Part shown: positions 23,183 to 35,479 of the stretch, piece after piece
Layout of the letters: each line of letters opens with the position of its first letter
Position numbering within the stretch: position 1 is the stretch's first letter
Origin: Casuarina equisetifolia
Taxonomy: Eukaryota > Streptophyta > Magnoliopsida > Fagales > Casuarinaceae
Direction: 5' to 3'
DNA: 64,000 bases
Assembly (NCBI GenBank): GCA_028551475.1
Contig: CM052357.1
Coordinates: 4,697,931-4,761,930 of the forward strand
The notes under the pieces: model-generated
Seen by the model: only the letters and a program-made list of their open reading frames with translations
What the model was told of the DNA's origin: nothing
Databases searched by the model: none
Made by a program: the position numbers and the translations under genes

Positions 23183-25640
23183 TGAGAAACCGCAAGAACC
23201 GAACAAGTTGAGATTTTAGGAGTTGAGCACAGCACTGCAAAGATTTGTTAGTAGACAACAAGGTAAATAACTATTGTCTGAGTAAAGATTATCTAGTATT
23301 TACCACTAACACTAACTTTTTGACAAGGTAAATAAACTAAATTTTATTTTTCACTAAATTTACTATATTTTTTCATTTCAAATTAAAATATATATTTAAA
23401 ATGACGATATATTCTCTCCGAAAATTAACTTCAACCCCACTAAGAACCATTTTCAATCATAAGATTCTTATTTTTAATTTCTACATGAAATCAACACATC
23501 TTTATCCCCACAACATTGCATATTAAATACGTCTAGATACAAACTTGAGAGCACTAGTGCATAAGTTACAACTCCAAGAAGAATTGCTTCCACCTAAGCC
23601 CTATTCAAAGATCCCAGGACGTGTTTTAGTCATGAGGCATGAAGCATTTGCAGGATAACAAAGTTTAATTCACTCGTCTGGTCCTTCAAAATCATAACAA
23701 ATTTTGTAGCAAAACAATGACATCTACAATTAAAATTAAGTGAAACATCTAATTGGTAGCATGATCATGGGTTTGTTTGCCCACTCTTATATAACTCAAC
23801 AACAGACCATTAAACAAATGAGTATGAGATCTAGCCAACTTGCAAAGCATAATTTAGGACTAATCACCAATTAATATACAAGATGCACAACTTGAGTCCA
23901 AAAGTGATAAAAAAAAAGTAAAAAAGGAATTCTAAGATGAAAAAAGTTAAATAAATAATTTATGACCTAAGTCATGTTCATTAGTAAGTCTTTGATGTGT
24001 ACTTAGGAGAATATTTAATTTATAGAAAAGAATTGTTATTTAGAAAATGACTCTTAGGTTATTGATTTTTTCCTTCTACATATTTTTCAGTTCATCTATG
24101 TCAGGTGAGGCTTCTGTTGAATATGACATCCATAATTTTCATGATTTCAATGCCACCCAAAGACTTAAGTGGATAAATTACCCACCACTGACAAAAAAAA
24201 AAGAAAAAGAAAAAAGAAAAGAGAAGGAAAGAACAACAAACCGACTATGGCACTAGGAACCTTGGGTCACAGTGCCCACAACACCTAATCGAAACCCATT
24301 CCTGAAAGATCCTAACATGAGATCTTGATAACTATAACGAATTCCTTTGCTAAATTTCATCAACTAAACACTAAATCCAAGCGCCACATGAGAGAAAAGT
24401 AAGGAAAGATAAGCAAAACAAAAGACATAAAGAAGTAAAAGCTCCCCTTATCATTATGATGGTCTTTTCTAAAGTATCAATATGGTTTATGTTAAGTTTG
24501 GTTCAACACTTGCAGCCCTTTATATGAAAGGAGGATGTTGAAGCACTCTACATGGCGGAAGTTAAGGCCTGTCCTTAGTTTAATCATTTTTCCTGTTGTG
24601 ATTATTTAATTCCTACTTTCATATTAGGGTTTTGACATCTTTTGGTGTCTAACATTCCATGGCTTGGGTCTAATCCAAAAGGATATACCACACATGGCTG
24701 CTCCTGAAGCGGTGGTACACCGATTTTGGCCATTGACCTTAATTGGTTTCCTTTTCATTTCATAAATCATGACTTGAAGCACGAGAGTCCATGCATAAAT
24801 CACAAATCATGATACAAGGAACCAGTTGATTGAAGGGGGGAATTTTTTATTAGATTAGGTGAGGTCGTTTTGTATAAACACTCACGAAAAGAAAAATGAT
24901 AAGTTGAGGTGGATGGTGAATCCCATTCCATGTCTGGATGGCTAAAGCTCCTTTGCATGTCTCAAGTTTATCGTGATCTTAAAAGCCCTCATCGCTGGGC
25001 AAAATTCTTTTAACACTTCTCTAATACGATACTACCCTTTGCCTAGTTGTTGTCACTGAGCAAACCCTAACCCTACCCCTAAATTCAAGCCCGAAATGGA
25101 CAGACAAGAGTTTGAAACACCAAAAAGAAATGGATGGTAATAAAGAAACACAAACGAGGATTGGGGTTTGGAGTTACCTGGGATTTCTGATCGCTGTCTC
25201 CAAGAGAAATACAGAAGATATGGAAGAAACTCGATTGGTAGCCACAATCCGCTGAGATCAAAAAAGATAGTTAGGACGGAGATCGACAAACAAAGCAAGC
25301 GAGAATGAAAGCCAGCGAGAGTAAGAGCAAGAGAAAACAGACCTGGGAGAGAAGAAGTGTCGGTGAAAAACCTCGGAGTTCTGATCCGCGTCTGTCTACG
25401 GCGGAAATGCAGGAAGCAAGACGGAGGGCCGATTGGGCGATCGAGACAGTGAGAGAGAAAGACGGCCGATCCGGCGATCGATTGAGAGAGAAAAGGGAAA
25501 CAGAGAACAAGTGCGAGAGCGGGAAAGTAACAGAACTGGAAACACGGTGTAAAAGAGTCGTTATGTTGGGAGTCCAGATATCGGCTGCGCCAGGCAACGA
25601 GTCATACGCTGATTGGATGACGCCTCCAAAGCACCAAATC
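23183..25640 (-). promoter_or_regulatory. Leader exons and promoter of the GTE-like gene
   Basis: Upstream of the ATG at 23182 a leader can be traced on the minus strand. It runs from a CT-rich first exon at about 25640-25343 ('tctcccag|gtctg'), through a second at 25251-25178 (acceptor 'gatctcag', donor 'cccag|gtaac'), to a third beginning at 23234 (acceptor 'ctttgcag') that leads into the coding exon. Two leader introns, one of about 1.9 kb, fit a constitutively expressed plant gene. The open frames across 25271-25747 are UTR shadows. The intron between 23235 and 25177 is AT-rich with no recognised element. Confidence 0.5.
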
Positions 25641-25649
25641 TGCGCGGGA

Positions 25650-26162
25650 TAAAATACAATAAATTTTAAAAAAAAAAAAATACATATGCGCGCGAGGACG
25701 AGTTCAATGGTGCGTTTTATTGCCCGTCTCTCACATGAAAACGACATGCCGTTTCAATAAATGCATTTATTTTTAGATCAATTTTAAAATTAAAAAAAAA
25801 AATTAGTTCAATGGAAATGACATTTCATGTTTAAGCATTTATTTATTTCTCGGTATTTTTATTTTTCATGTTTCATTATTATGTTTTCCTTGCCTCCAAA
25901 AAAAGGTTGTAGTACTGAATAGTTTAATTTTTTTAAAAAAAAAAATGAGTTTATAAAAAAAGAAAAAGAAATATATCCGTTTATAAGAAAAACAATATAT
26001 CTATATACCTTGGTCTACATTAACGTTGATCTCAAAGAATAAAAAACCATTCCACGATTTGATACAAATATATAAGATCATGCTACTAAAAAGAAATATG
26101 ACATGGTAATTACATGAAGCATATGATATTTTATTTTATTTTTTTATTTAGGCAAATAAAGT
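25650..26162. other. AT-rich intergenic spacer
   Basis: It lies between the GTE-like gene's start and the 3' UTR of the CorA-like gene. It contains poly-A and poly-T tracts; no gene or repeat is recognised. Confidence 0.5.
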
Positions 26163-26419
26163 GTTATAGAGAGGTCTTAGGCTACCAATAACTTGGTTGA
26201 ATTACTAGTAAATTGACCAAGTATACATCGTTATATCACTGCACCACCACAACAAATTCTCCATCATCACTTGCTCTCTAAATCATAGCCCTAATCTGCA
26301 AAACTGTCCTCTCCGTAGGAAGTCAGCAATCTGCAAGATCAGTTTCTATGTTTTCTATCCTCCTGAAAACTATTAAAAATCAGAAGCGTAAGAACATAAT
26401 TTGAACAAGCATAACAACA

Positions 26420-29400
26420 TCATTGTATGAGAAGATAATCAACGTTGTTAAGGTTGCTGTCACCGGCGGTTGGGGGTAAGTTGCTCCGGGAAAAATTTTT
26501 ACGAACTTGGGCATGGCTCTCCGCCTCATGCTGAAACATCTTAACCAACTCTTGAAGCTCCAACATCCTAACTTCAACCCGCTCTTCAGTGACAGGGTGC
26601 TTAAGCCCAAAACAGAGCAGTCCAACTGCAATCAGTATAACTCCTAAGCAAAAGAGCATGGCTGCAAATAACCCAAATGCGTATGGGGTGTTCTCTGCTC
26701 CGGGGATTCCATCTACATTGATACCAAACAGCCCAGTGATGACAGAAAGAACAAGACCGCAGCCTCCGAAAACAGTGAGATTATGGGTCACTCTAAGGCT
26801 TTTATCCTGAATTAGTGTTTACAGAAGTTTGAGAAACGTTAATATAGGGAGATGAAATGATTGCTCAATTTCAGAGTTTGGGTTTGGTTTCGTTTGCAAA
26901 CCTGCAACCATGCACGAATAGTGCTTTGCATCACGTCTTGAATGGTAAACAAGCGGCCTCGAACAGCTTCTTGCTCCTCTATCATCTCTCTGGTGCTTTT
27001 TCTTATTCCCTCCAGTAAGCTTCGTGCTACGTTTCCTCTCAAATGTTGGAGAAGCTCAAACACAATTTCCTCTCTTGCATGAAGTGACCACTTCACTCTG
27101 ATCACCTGGAATAGAAAATGGAAGAACATAGATACTTGTCTTTGGACCTATCTACTTCAGTGGCAGAGAACCAATCGTGAACAGTAATAAAGAGACGGCA
27201 TGAAAATTTCAATCCTCCCTCGTAACATAGTTAACATGGTGTGTAGGAAAGTAAAATCATCGGGAAGAAAAACCTCAAATGACAAACAATGTAAAGAATC
27301 CTCGTAGTTAAGCATGCAAATCTTACTTTAGAACTCTGTATCGGAATCAGCTATTGACCATCTCTCCATTTTTCTCCAAAAAACTAACTATAGCACAAGC
27401 CAAAAGCAACCAATAGCTATTCTGGATAGCCACTCAAATGTCTAGTGTCTAAATTCGGGCCCGGTGCTTTTTTCCGTGCTCATTGAATCCTTCTTCCAAG
27501 ATAGATTCAACAACCTTCGTTACTTGTTCCAGATTGCTTTCCTCTTTTAATCTATGCTTATTTATGTTTTGTTGTGTTGTGAGGTGGACTTTGTTTCTAC
27601 TTGTAATGCATGACTCAAAATCAAAGTCTTGCACTCATCCAAAGGAAAAAGAATAAAATAAAATATTATTGAGTATCAATTTCCATTGTGAAGAGGAGAA
27701 TAAGGGGGGAAAGAACCACTTCAAAATTTTAGTTCACACTATTTCCTTCATGACACATCAAAATTCATAAATATTGTATCCCAACTGGCATACACATGGA
27801 ATATTCTATGCAAGAATATCCTTTTTAACAAGAAGTAACAGACCTGTCTTGATAGCTTTCTGATTTCTTGGTTGAGAATTATGCCAAAGAGATGCATATC
27901 TTCGTGGTTTCTCCTATTCATATGGGGAGTTGCTGGTTAGCATTGTAGGTATCAAGTTGTGGAAGACAATATTTTAAAATAATGAGGTAAACGAAACCTG
28001 TTCATGAACTTCAATTCAATCTCATCTGCTGCCCCAAATATGTCTTTACGAAATAGCCTATACAACAAATAAAGAATCAAGTTTGTACAGAGATTTGAAA
28101 AATTGAAAAGCTAAGAAATATGTAAGAAACACAATAATTATTGTGCTACAGATGACGCACTGAAATATGACCTAAAGTTTGAGATGGGAAAACAGAGAGT
28201 CTTTCTGGATGTATATGTAGAGTAACCAGCCAACATGAAACAAAAAGTAAAAATAAAAACTACCTAGTTACATGGCACTTTCCTGGACATGCTTGGACAA
28301 TGTTTGTCTGTGTGTGTGTTTTGAGCAAGAGGGTCTTTGTTTTTTTCCAGAAACACTTGCATATAATTTGTAAACAAGATTTCTCATACTATTCTTTTGT
28401 TCCATGCTTGAGGATTTCCCAATATGTTTAACTGATAGTTTCTAAACCTTGAAGACATGGCACAGACATACTATGAGAGAACGTAAAAAAGACATATTTG
28501 ATGCGCTAACCAAGGGGTTAAGATATTTGAAGCGGGTCAATTGTCAAGAGACAGATGATTTTCTCTGGAGGGAGACATTGTCCTGACTAAGTTATGCATT
28601 TGGATGCTGTTTTTGGCCTTTGATAAGGAATGGACTAAGTGATATCCATACAAAGCCTGGATGAGAAGTACATAGTGATTGCAGATTCGTAAGAACCTGC
28701 ATTCACTGATAGATGTTATTGTGTTTTGAGTCTTATCTCTGTACAACAGTTCCAAGCCAAAGAAAACCAGCTGTCATAAAAAGACGATTGTCAAGAAACA
28801 ATTAATCAACAGTGAAAACCAAAATCTTCATAAAACATTTGGCATCAGGTCAAGGTGCATTGAGGTACTTCGTTCCTTGTAATGGTATAAAGATTGAATA
28901 GTTCTAGTCAACAGACAGCACCTTTATATAATGCCTGTGAATTACAATATTTGCGAAGCATAACTCTAAACTGTCAACTACTTTTTCCAGTTGTCAGCAG
29001 AGAGCAATCATTTATAAATGTATGTGAATTATTATATTTTTGAAACATAATAAAAAATGTCAATAACTTCCACCACAGTTTTTATGGTCTATTAACAGCT
29101 GTGAATTGTGAATTCTGTGAAGGATAACTCAAAAATGTCCTTACTTTTGCCACATAATTTTATACTTGTCATGTCAAATACATGTAACTGTATAAAGGAA
29201 AGGGAACAATGGAGACGTTTTTCACAACTCAAAAGATACTGAAGCATTACGTGTTATGTATGTAGGTCTACAAATTATATATATAGGTCTACATCAGTGT
29301 TTTGGTCGTAACAGAAGTATGCAGCTTCTATAGCTTCCAATACACAATAAAAGTATAGAGCCATTCACTACCTATCATCCCAGCGAGTAAGGCGGCAAGT

Positions 29401-31805
29401 TAGATGTGCAATGACTTCATGCACTGTTCTTGGTGTATTATAACCTCCAGTAGAAAGAAGCTCCTATCAAGAGCATGGAACCAAATCTAAGATGCTGAAA
29501 TGAAGTAAATACTAAAGCCATATGCATTTCAGTCAGGGACAGATTATGAAAACTGTTTGAGAAGGGCCAAAAAAAGGCAGTATGCTTGTAAACCACTTAG
29601 GGGAGATATCAACAAAGTAATAAGATATTAACTTTGTCAACTGCCTGTCTTCTCTCTTCCATGAATCTGTCTCTGTTTTTATATCAAACCATTAGACCAT
29701 TGAAATGATTCCTTTAAAGCATAGTTAACCTGAACTTCCGTGACACCCAACACGTTTGTTCTGGAAACATTTCCTTTAACATGCATTACAGTTATCAGGA
29801 AGTTTTGTGCTTGCCAAGACCGGAGTACAATTGGGATGTCATCCTCATCAACAAAAGGATCACCAACCGTTTGTCCCAATAGCTCAAATAGCAGCCCTCC
29901 AGCAACCCTAACTGGGACCTGAATAATAGGATACAGACTACTGGATGAAGCAATTTCAATAAACTATTATCTTCTAGCTATTCATCACATTCCACTAATA
30001 AAGAACAAAGCAAACAATTAACAACCAAATAAGTGTACATTAATTATCTTATAGCTATGGTTAGAACCATTAACATTAAGGGCAAGTGGAAAACCAACAC
30101 CACCAGAATTGTCTGTCAACGGAGGACTCATATAAAATATTCCACCCCCCCCCCCCCCCCCCAATCCAATTCTTTATGGGTATTTATTTTTTACTTGATC
30201 CAGAAAAATGTTGCATATAGTTAAAGAATGTTCTGAAGTTTATTTTCTAAAATGTGGAGATCACATTTAGAAGGTATTATTTGTGGGGTCAGACCCAAAA
30301 ATCGTTTGATGATAACTATTTTTAAAAGCATTTTGGAAACATTTCTCCAGCTTTTGTGGAACAAACAGAAAATACAGGAAAAAAAGAAAACCAATTTGGG
30401 TTGTTGGAGAACTCCATAGGTAGCAACAGGCTGCAAGGACTAGTCTACTGGTCATCATATGACCACCAAAATAGTCACTTGGCCACTGTACGGTTGCCAA
30501 AATAAAGAGCTGTTTCTCTAAGAGTGATAGTTTTCTCAAAGTCTCAATTATAGAAGTAGTAACTCATGTCAACTTTTGTTTCTTTTAACAAACAAACCTG
30601 ACAATCTCTAGTTTAAATGGCACCTTCTCCCTTGCAAGAAGTGGGTGGAGGGAGTTTTGGGCTGTAGACTCACTAGTTATCTATGCAATGGTTATGAAAG
30701 AGAGTTATACAACAACAAAGAGTAAGTTAAAAACAACAGATACAACAACATAAACTAAAACTTGCTTTACAGAAGTGGGACTCTGTAACTGTGACTGACA
30801 AAATAGCTCCAACTAGGGATAAACTTTTATCCAAGGTTCAGACATGTCACAAGATCTCATATCGAGAAGATAAAACAATCCGAGAATGCAAAGAACAAAC
30901 TGAGAAATTTTCCAAAACCCTCGTTCAGCCCAAAACAAAACTCCTATCAGTTCCCCCTGCAAAGAAGTATTAATAATCGCATAGATATTAACAGTTTAGA
31001 TTTCTTTATCTGCTTCAGACTCCAGAGATATTGATCGTGGCTTTAAGTCAATTCTCGTGAGCTACATGCTTCTTTATCTATAATTGATGCAATACCGTAA
31101 ACTAATTATACCAATAAAACTGAACAAAGCATGTTCAGATACCTCATAGAGAAGGTGCTTCATCCTTTCGCTAATCAGGCGACTTTCATCTCTCAAAGCT
31201 AAACTGACAGCTGGATGCAAAAACTGAGCATTGCTGAGCCATGCCTGAACAGATGGGTGAGCTACAGACATATGACACCACCATGTGGGGCCAGCTGGGC
31301 GCTCCCAGTATGGAGCTGCTAAGTCTGCAACAGTTAGATCACATTCTTCGTCGATAGACTCAAAATTCTGTGAGGCCAAGTCAGCATCCACTGGCACGTT
31401 TTTGACAAGTTCAGAAATTCTGTCCCAACCAATTGGTACCCAGCGACAACCACCAAGTCGTTCCATAGCATGAATTTGGCTTGATTGATGGATCTGGCTA
31501 GACTTGTAGTCATCAAAAGAAGGCTCACCATTTTTTATATCATTTAAGGATGGAAAATCCAATAATTTGTTCTTTTCTATACTCGGGGAAGAAGCCTCAG
31601 CTTGTCCAAGTTGAGGCAAAAGCATCTTTGTATATTCACCATCAACATGTGGTCTGAATGGGATCTTCGAGCCATATCTTGATCCAATTGATTTTTTTCG
31701 GCCACCAATGAATTCAAAAGCACAAAGAAGCCCATCTTTCCAAAGATCATTTTGTATTGCATCATCTTTATAAGAATAACCTCTATTGCTATCTGGTTTA
31801 CTCAT
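26420..31805 (-). CDS. CorA-like (MRS2-related) magnesium transporter family protein
   Basis: Seven exons on the minus strand (31805-31143, 29918-29730, 29463-29372, 28057-27998, 27910-27844, 27105-26902, 26806-26420) join in phase into 553 residues. The long hydrophilic N-terminal part includes 'RWVPIGWDRISELV' and 'GPTWWCHMSVAHP'. A helical middle follows ('RTVHEVIAHLTCRLTRWDD', 'RNHEDMHLFGIILNQE'). Two membrane helices near the C-terminus, about residues 440-490, flank the loop 'TGLFGINVDGIPGA'. This order is that of plant CorA-like proteins. CorA/MRS2 channels carry a GMN loop; this has GIN, so Mg2+ specificity is not assured. The start was placed at ATG 31805 because an acceptor lies just before it (31815-31816) and a leader exon is likely near 32690-33060. 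Its 3' end was duplicated at 18294-18645. Confidence 0.92.
30145..30162 (+). repeat. Poly-C run of 18 bases in an intron
   Basis: Eighteen C in a row lie in the CorA-like gene's first coding intron. On the transcribed RNA this is a G run. Confidence 0.9.
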
Positions 31806-32689
31806 TTTATTACCCTGAAACATAGAGGGCATTTCACCTACCTCTCATTATCTATTCCGTCTATGCAGATAGAGATAATGAACCATCACTCCCCATTCCC
31901 AATCTCAACACTCAGTTAGATGGAAAACAGAGAATGGCATATAACAATTAAGTCCTTTGTTCTGCTCTTGCCACACAAGAAAGACCTCACCAGCTTTCCA
32001 AAAAGCCCATGTGGACATGTAGAAAAGTTGAAATTGGTAAAACTGCAAGAGGACCATCCCAAGTTAATGCTGCCACGCTCATGGAAGAAACAAAATTCTA
32101 AACAGTGAAACACAATTCACCACCACAACAAAAGTCACAACTCCATAGCTTTTCAACTAACTATTCATTGTTACGACCACAAAAAATCCACATAAACATG
32201 TTTTCAGAAAGACAAGAAAGAGTGAAGGGCAACAGGGAAGTGAAGCAAGGTTCCTTGAAACACACAACCACTCCGAAGCTTTCACTTTTATCCTCATATT
32301 GTTCACTACAATCCACCAGAGAGCAATTTCATTCACCAACCATTACAAGAATCCTAATCTAACGAAAAGTTCAACAAAGATAAAGAGGCTTAGAGCATGC
32401 ATTCAAAAAGAAACCAAAACCTAAAGAAATAAATACAAGAGATTATCGATAGATTGCAAAACAAAACACATAAGCTAGTCAGTGATTTTCAACCATTAGA
32501 GAGCTTTCACATTCATCCTCCTAGTGTTCACTACAATTCACCTTAAAGCAAATTCAAACGAAACGTTCAACAAAGAGCAGAGCCTAAGAGCATGCATTGA
32601 CAAAAAAAGCAGCCAAAATCTAAAGAATTAAATAAAAAACATACCGACAGATCGCAAGACAAAAGCAGCTAGCGGATGATCATAACCTG

Positions 32690-33120
32690 AAGAATCAATA
32701 CGGACAGCAAAAAGATAAAGGAGTAATCAGCTTTAAAACGTAACCAAAAGCATCCGAAAGAAAAACCGGGAGCGAAATGCAGAGAAACAAGCAACAAAAT
32801 AAATTTAAAAAAGTTGAAAGGAAAAAAAAAAAAATTGTAACTAACACGAAAGGCGGCTACCAGCTAATGAAGGTTCTTGAGAAAGCGAGCTTATTCGAGA
32901 GACAGAGAGAGAGTGGGAATCAAGTCGCTAATACGCACCAAGGCGCAGCACAGAGGAAGGAGACTGCTAGAATGCGCCAGTGCAGAGCACAGAAAGAGAG
33001 AGCCGCTAATGTGCGCAAATCCGGACTTTCCTGTCGGCAAGTGTCAGTGTAAAAGGGAACGCCGTTGCTTTTTCCTTTCCACTTCCCGGGTATTTATTTG
33101 CTACCGCTTCTTCGTACGGC
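32690..33120 (-). promoter_or_regulatory. Putative leader exon and promoter of the CorA-like gene
   Basis: Read on the minus strand, a TATA-like 'CAAATAAATACC' sits near 33085-33102. A mixed-composition, UTR-like stretch follows, and a possible donor ('cttcag|gttatg') lies at 32687. This would join the acceptor just before the start at 31805. The model is tentative. Short open frames across this stretch have no family similarity. Confidence 0.4.
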
Positions 33121-33189
33121 AGTTAAGCTTTCTGGAGGCGGCGGTTTTGTGTTTTAACGGACTTCAGCCACCTGTCAGCGTGAAGTAGT

Positions 33190-35050
33190 TATTTACAATT
33201 TTTTCCGCTTAAAATAATACTCAAGACTCTGACCAAAATATTTGTTTAAAAGGGGTTTTCAACGGTATTTCTTTCTAGAAAGGATAAAAGCATTTTCTAA
33301 GTAGTTAAAATAAATATTTTCATATTATTAAATATTTTTTTTAAAATCATTTTCTAAGTAGTTAAAATAAATATTTTTATATTATTAAAAAATTTTTTTT
33401 ACGAATTCAACAAGTGAGTGAATCCTATTATAGTGCACCTGTAGTAAAATATCATGTACATTAGTTTTACTATTTTATAGTGCACGAACGTGACAACATT
33501 GACATGACTCTTGCAAACGTACAGTCCAGCATTGCAAGTTGCCAAACCCGGACATCATCAATGTCGTTCGTCACCGCGACCGTTGATTATATCCCTGGAA
33601 AAAAAAATATATAAAAGGTAATCCAACTTCTTGCTGGAATGAGTTCTCCAAGCAATTTTTCAATATGTTTGGTGTGCTCATAAAATACCAAATCAATTGT
33701 GATGTGCATAATTGGATTGGGAGACAATATATACTTTTAGATCTCTAAAAAGTTTAATGTTTTAAATAATTTTACAAATAGTAACTATCATAGTTCAATG
33801 TTCTATCTCAATTAAAGCTTTAAAAATAGTCAGTTATTTCTTATATCGTTAAATCAATGTGAGATCCAAGTTAATGCAATAACTGGTTATGATTGCCTTA
33901 GCATGGGGCATAAATCGCAATCAAAATAACTAGATAATCTTATGATATTTAAGAAGAGAAATTTTACAAGAGTATAAACAAACTAAATAAGGTGTTATAT
34001 TGCATAATTATACCAAGGTCAAATAAATCAATTTATCAACCTGACATTAATAAGGTATCAAGTCATCAAGAGGGAGATCATGCAAATAGTTAACCTTCCA
34101 TTATGATTCATCATAGTAAAAATGGGCTTATGTAACAACTCTAGCTTGGAACTAAGTTAGTCTTTAACTAGAACAAATGTAAGGGAAGGTAATAAGAAGT
34201 GTAAAGCGTGTAAAGATAAAGGAATTTGAGAAGGTTCCTTTATATAGATGTTTACCTTTTTTAATAATTTATTTAAAACACTTATATTTTTAAACATAAG
34301 ATATTCGAATTAAGACTAGCATTACAACAATAAAAATTGAATCATAATAATAGTATTATTTAATAATGCATCCACTACAATTAAAAGAAAACAACTAGAC
34401 ACCATTTAAGTGAAACAACCAATAACAAGGGAAACTAAATGAGCCAAACTTCTACTTGCATGGCCAATTTGTCAATCAATACTACTAATCTAACATATAG
34501 GAGTCTAAATTGTACTCATTCAGTTAGTCTATTAGCTCGTATTGTTAGTCCAAAAAACTTAGCCCTAGAAACATTTGTTGTTGCTACGAATTCTAATATA
34601 TATTTGCACTTGTTAATATAACATTGTCATCTAAAGACTAAAAGAGGTATGTAATACGCCCAATCATATAATGTCTCATAAGGCATACAATGAGACAAAA
34701 CAACCATGGATAAACGACTTATAATATACGCACTTGTATGTAATTTAATCAAATTGTGTTACCATATCAATTGTTTTAACCCCACCTTCAATGACGAACG
34801 AATCACCAAGTATGCTCATGACCATGACTCTACAAAACCATTAGCACGAGTCTCCTCCACCTTTAACCAATCCCCCATCACTCACGTGCCTTAGAATCTT
34901 AAAATTGTAAGTGTGCCATATCTTATTTCAAAACATGACTAGAAATTCGTTAAAAAAATGACTACAAAAGATTCAAAATTAAGGCAATCAAAGATCTTAA
35001 GTTGACGGATGTAGTTTATAAGAAAACTCAAAGTATTTAAATAATACACT
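33190..35050. other. AT-rich spacer between divergent genes
   Basis: It separates the CorA-like gene (minus) from COR413-IM (plus). Apart from the direct repeat at 33291-33404 no gene, RNA or named transposon is supported. Confidence 0.5.
33291..33404. repeat. Direct repeat, two ~57-bp copies
   Basis: Copies begin at 33291 and 33348, each reading 'cattttctaagtagttaaaa' followed by an AT-rich tail. A small, recent-looking tandem duplication. Confidence 0.85.
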
Positions 35051-35110
35051 CTCTGTCAATTACCCATCTATGCCATGGTGGCGTGACTATGGACGATCAA
35101 ATTTGAAGCA

Positions 35111-35343
35111 ACGTGTCACGTGCTTTGTTTTGTCACATAGTCAATGACACAGTCAAGGAGTATGGCGTAATCTCGGTTAACCTTTACACGTGTCTTATTT
35201 TATAATTGTCTTTTGTACGTGCGACCTGGTCTAGTGGATCGCGAAAACCTCGCGAACCACGTGAAAAAGTCGTAATCCACTCGTCAAAACGCGATATGTG
35301 ATCGTGACTCCGAGATCGAGCGATTCCTTAGACTGCACGTGTC
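35111..35343 (+). promoter_or_regulatory. G-box/ABRE cluster upstream of COR413-IM
   Basis: Four CACGTG cores lie at 35117-35122, 35187-35192, 35258-35263 and 35336-35341. Three are joined to ACGTGTC, the ABRE form (35111-35117, 35188-35194, 35337-35343). All are within about 370 bases of the start codon at 35480. bZIP ABF/AREB factors bind ABREs and both bZIP and bHLH factors bind G-boxes, so ABA or stress control is likely, in keeping with a cold-regulated gene. I saw no CCGAC CRT/DRE core here. The last site may already lie in the 5' UTR. Confidence 0.7.
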
Positions 35344-35479
35344 ACCACGCGCCGGTTTCTCGCCTTAAAAGCTTTTCAAATCGCGAGCTCAGTCTAGAAA
35401 ATGTTTCTCGTGCTCTGACTTTCTCACTCCCACTCCTTCACTCCCTTGCTATACGAACGGACGCTGCTCGCCGGCCGAG

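Noticed and set aside
25271-25747. 158-codon minus-strand frame and overlapping 115-codon plus-strand frame
   Set aside because: They lie over the CT-rich leader exon of the GTE-like gene; composition bias explains the open frames.
32777-33188. Two overlapping plus-strand frames of 91 and 103 codons
   Set aside because: They lie antisense over the probable leader and promoter of the CorA-like gene and show no domain.
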